Position numbers and translations under genes: made by a program | Notes under the pieces: model-generated | Seen by the model: the letters and a program-made list of their open reading frames with translations, nothing else | What the model was told of the DNA's origin: nothing | Database searches by the model: none | Assembly: GCF_934476685.1 (NCBI RefSeq) | Contig: NZ_CAKSNX010000002.1 | Coordinates: 310,001 to 374,000, forward strand | Source of the DNA: an uncultured Ruminococcus sp. | Lineage (GTDB): Bacteria > Bacillota > Clostridia > Oscillospirales > Ruminococcaceae | Direction: 5' to 3' | DNA length: 64,000 nucleotides | Shown: in pieces, positions 63,243 to 64,000 of the stretch | Position numbering within the stretch: the first letter of the stretch is position 1 | Layout: each line of letters starts with the position of its first letter

Positions 63243-64000
63243 TGAATAAGATTTCAATAGTATTAAAGCAATATTTCAAGTCTGCCTTACAGAAAACCTT
63301 GTTGCCTTTTTATTATAGCTTGTATAAAAACAAACCTGTAAAAAAGAACTATGTAATATTGGCTGATTCAAACTGTGATAGCACACCTGACAGCATGATA
63401 TGCATGAAAGAATGTTTGAAAAGCAATGGTTATGATGTATCAGAAATGTATCTTGATTTTTCCGGTCATGGCTTGAAAAGCATTATGAAATATATGCTGG
63501 ACTTTATGAAAGAATATGCAGTCGCAGAAGCTGTGTTTATATGCAATTATTTTGTACCTGTGACATCATGCAAAAAACGTAAGGAAACGACTGTTGTACA
63601 GTTGTGGCATGGTGCAGGCTGCTTAAAAAAGTTTGGCTATGATAGTGCAGATGATATCTCTGTACACTATAAAGGCAGTGTTACAAAAAACATAGATCTT
63701 ATTACGGTAAGCAGCCCTGAGTGTGTTAAGCCATTTAGTTCAGCATTTAGATTAAATGACGATACTGTAAAGCCTATGGGAATAAGCAGAACAGATACGT
63801 TTTTTGAAGCTGATTTTAAACAGCGCTGTATAGATGAGTTCTATGAAGATTATCCACAGTATAAGGGTAAGAGAATTATTCTTTATGCACCAACTTTTCG
63901 TGGAAATGCATCGGGAGCGTATTGCGTAGGTCAGGAATATGCAGCACAGCTTCAAAATAAGCTTGGTGATGATTATGCTGTTCTGATAAAGATGCACCCA
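63242..64000 (+). CDS. CDP-glycerol glycerophosphotransferase family protein (3' end beyond window)
   Basis: An open frame of 253 codons runs off the window end. VQLWHGAGCLKKFGYD and GISRTDTFF followed by KRIILYAPTFRGNASGAY are the signatures of TagB/TagF-type CDP-glycerol:poly(glycerol phosphate) transferases. Such enzymes add glycerol phosphate (or ribitol phosphate) units to teichoic acid or other surface polymers at the inner membrane face. The ATG shares its A with the TGA of the preceding glycosyltransferase, so both act in one pathway. Confidence 0.88.
   Translation, partial: MNKISIVLKQYFKSALQKTLLPFYYSLYKNKPVKKNYVILADSNCDSTPDSMICMKECLKSNGYDVSEMYLDFSGHGLKSIMKYMLDFMKEYAVAEAVFICNYFVPVTSCKKRKETTVVQLWHGAGCLKKFGYDSADDISVHYKGSVTKNIDLITVSSPECVKPFSSAFRLNDDTVKPMGISRTDTFFEADFKQRCIDEFYEDYPQYKGKRIILYAPTFRGNASGAYCVGQEYAAQLQNKLGDDYAVLIKMHP

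Noticed and set aside
1..64000. CRISPR array, prophage, insertion sequence or integrated conjugative element
   Set aside because: No spaced direct repeats of CRISPR type, no transposase, integrase, relaxase or phage structural gene, and no tRNA-flanked boundary was seen.

Overview
The window (about 40% G+C by eye) reads as chromosome of a spore-forming, Gram-positive Clostridia bacterium, most likely Ruminococcus or a close Oscillospiraceae relative. The evidence is the sporulation genes (gerW, a dacF-like carboxypeptidase, sigK with a pro-sequence, spoVM), ScpA/ScpB, RemA, NPKTG sortase signals, a cohesin-like surface protein with Thr-rich linkers, and clean sigma-A promoters (TTGACA, 17 nt, TATAAT) with AGGAGG ribosome binding sites. 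I saw no tRNA, rRNA, CRISPR array, transposase, integrase or prophage gene.

Layout. 0-3.3 kb: EamA exporter, PatB-type PLP lyase and iron alcohol dehydrogenase, as one overlapping operon. 3.4-10 kb: rpmB on the minus strand, then M50 protease, scpA, scpB, a DUF2953 protein, gerW, dacF-like and rluB. 10-13.5 kb (minus): a sirtuin with a possible N-terminal extension and a secreted CHAP/Ig/Fn3 protein. 14-18.2 kb: a type IIA topoisomerase pair. 18.3-21.4 kb: nucleotidyltransferase, an SDR preceded by a tiny leader ORF, and a repeat-bearing secreted protein. 21.6-27.1 kb: rsmD, coaD, a coiled-coil protein and a large NPKTG-anchored subtilase. 27.2-31 kb: leuC, an unknown gene, leuD and a YitT protein. 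31.4-33 kb: cohesin-like NPKTG protein. 33-39.5 kb: cardiolipin synthase, a zinc-ribbon membrane protein, sigK, and an ABC exporter operon behind three phased direct repeats. 39.5-46.3 kb (minus): zinc phospholipase C operon, HhH protein, GH3 glycosidase, DUF188 and HD proteins. 46.6-49.2 kb: glmS and a HAD phosphatase. 49.3-62.2 kb: yicC-remA-gmk-rpoZ-priA-def-fmt-rsmB-rlmN-prpC-prkC-rsgA-thiN-spoVM. 62.4 kb to the end: GT2 glycosyltransferase and a truncated CDP-glycerol transferase, probably the start of a surface-polymer locus.

How it fits together. The last third matches the Bacillus subtilis yloC to spoVM order closely, but coaBC and rpe are missing from their usual places and rpmB lies 58 kb away. 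Three large secreted proteins, one secreted repeat protein and a secreted phospholipase give the region a marked cell-surface character. No complete novel defence or mobile system is visible. The most unusual signals are small or architectural: a 9-codon leader ORF overlapping a hairpin before the SDR gene, 11-nt-phased TCTTAA repeats before the ABC operon, a long acidic and aromatic tail on ScpA, an uncharacterised gene inside leuCD, a cohesin-like sortase substrate, and an alpha-toxin-like phospholipase with an unfamiliar C-terminal domain.
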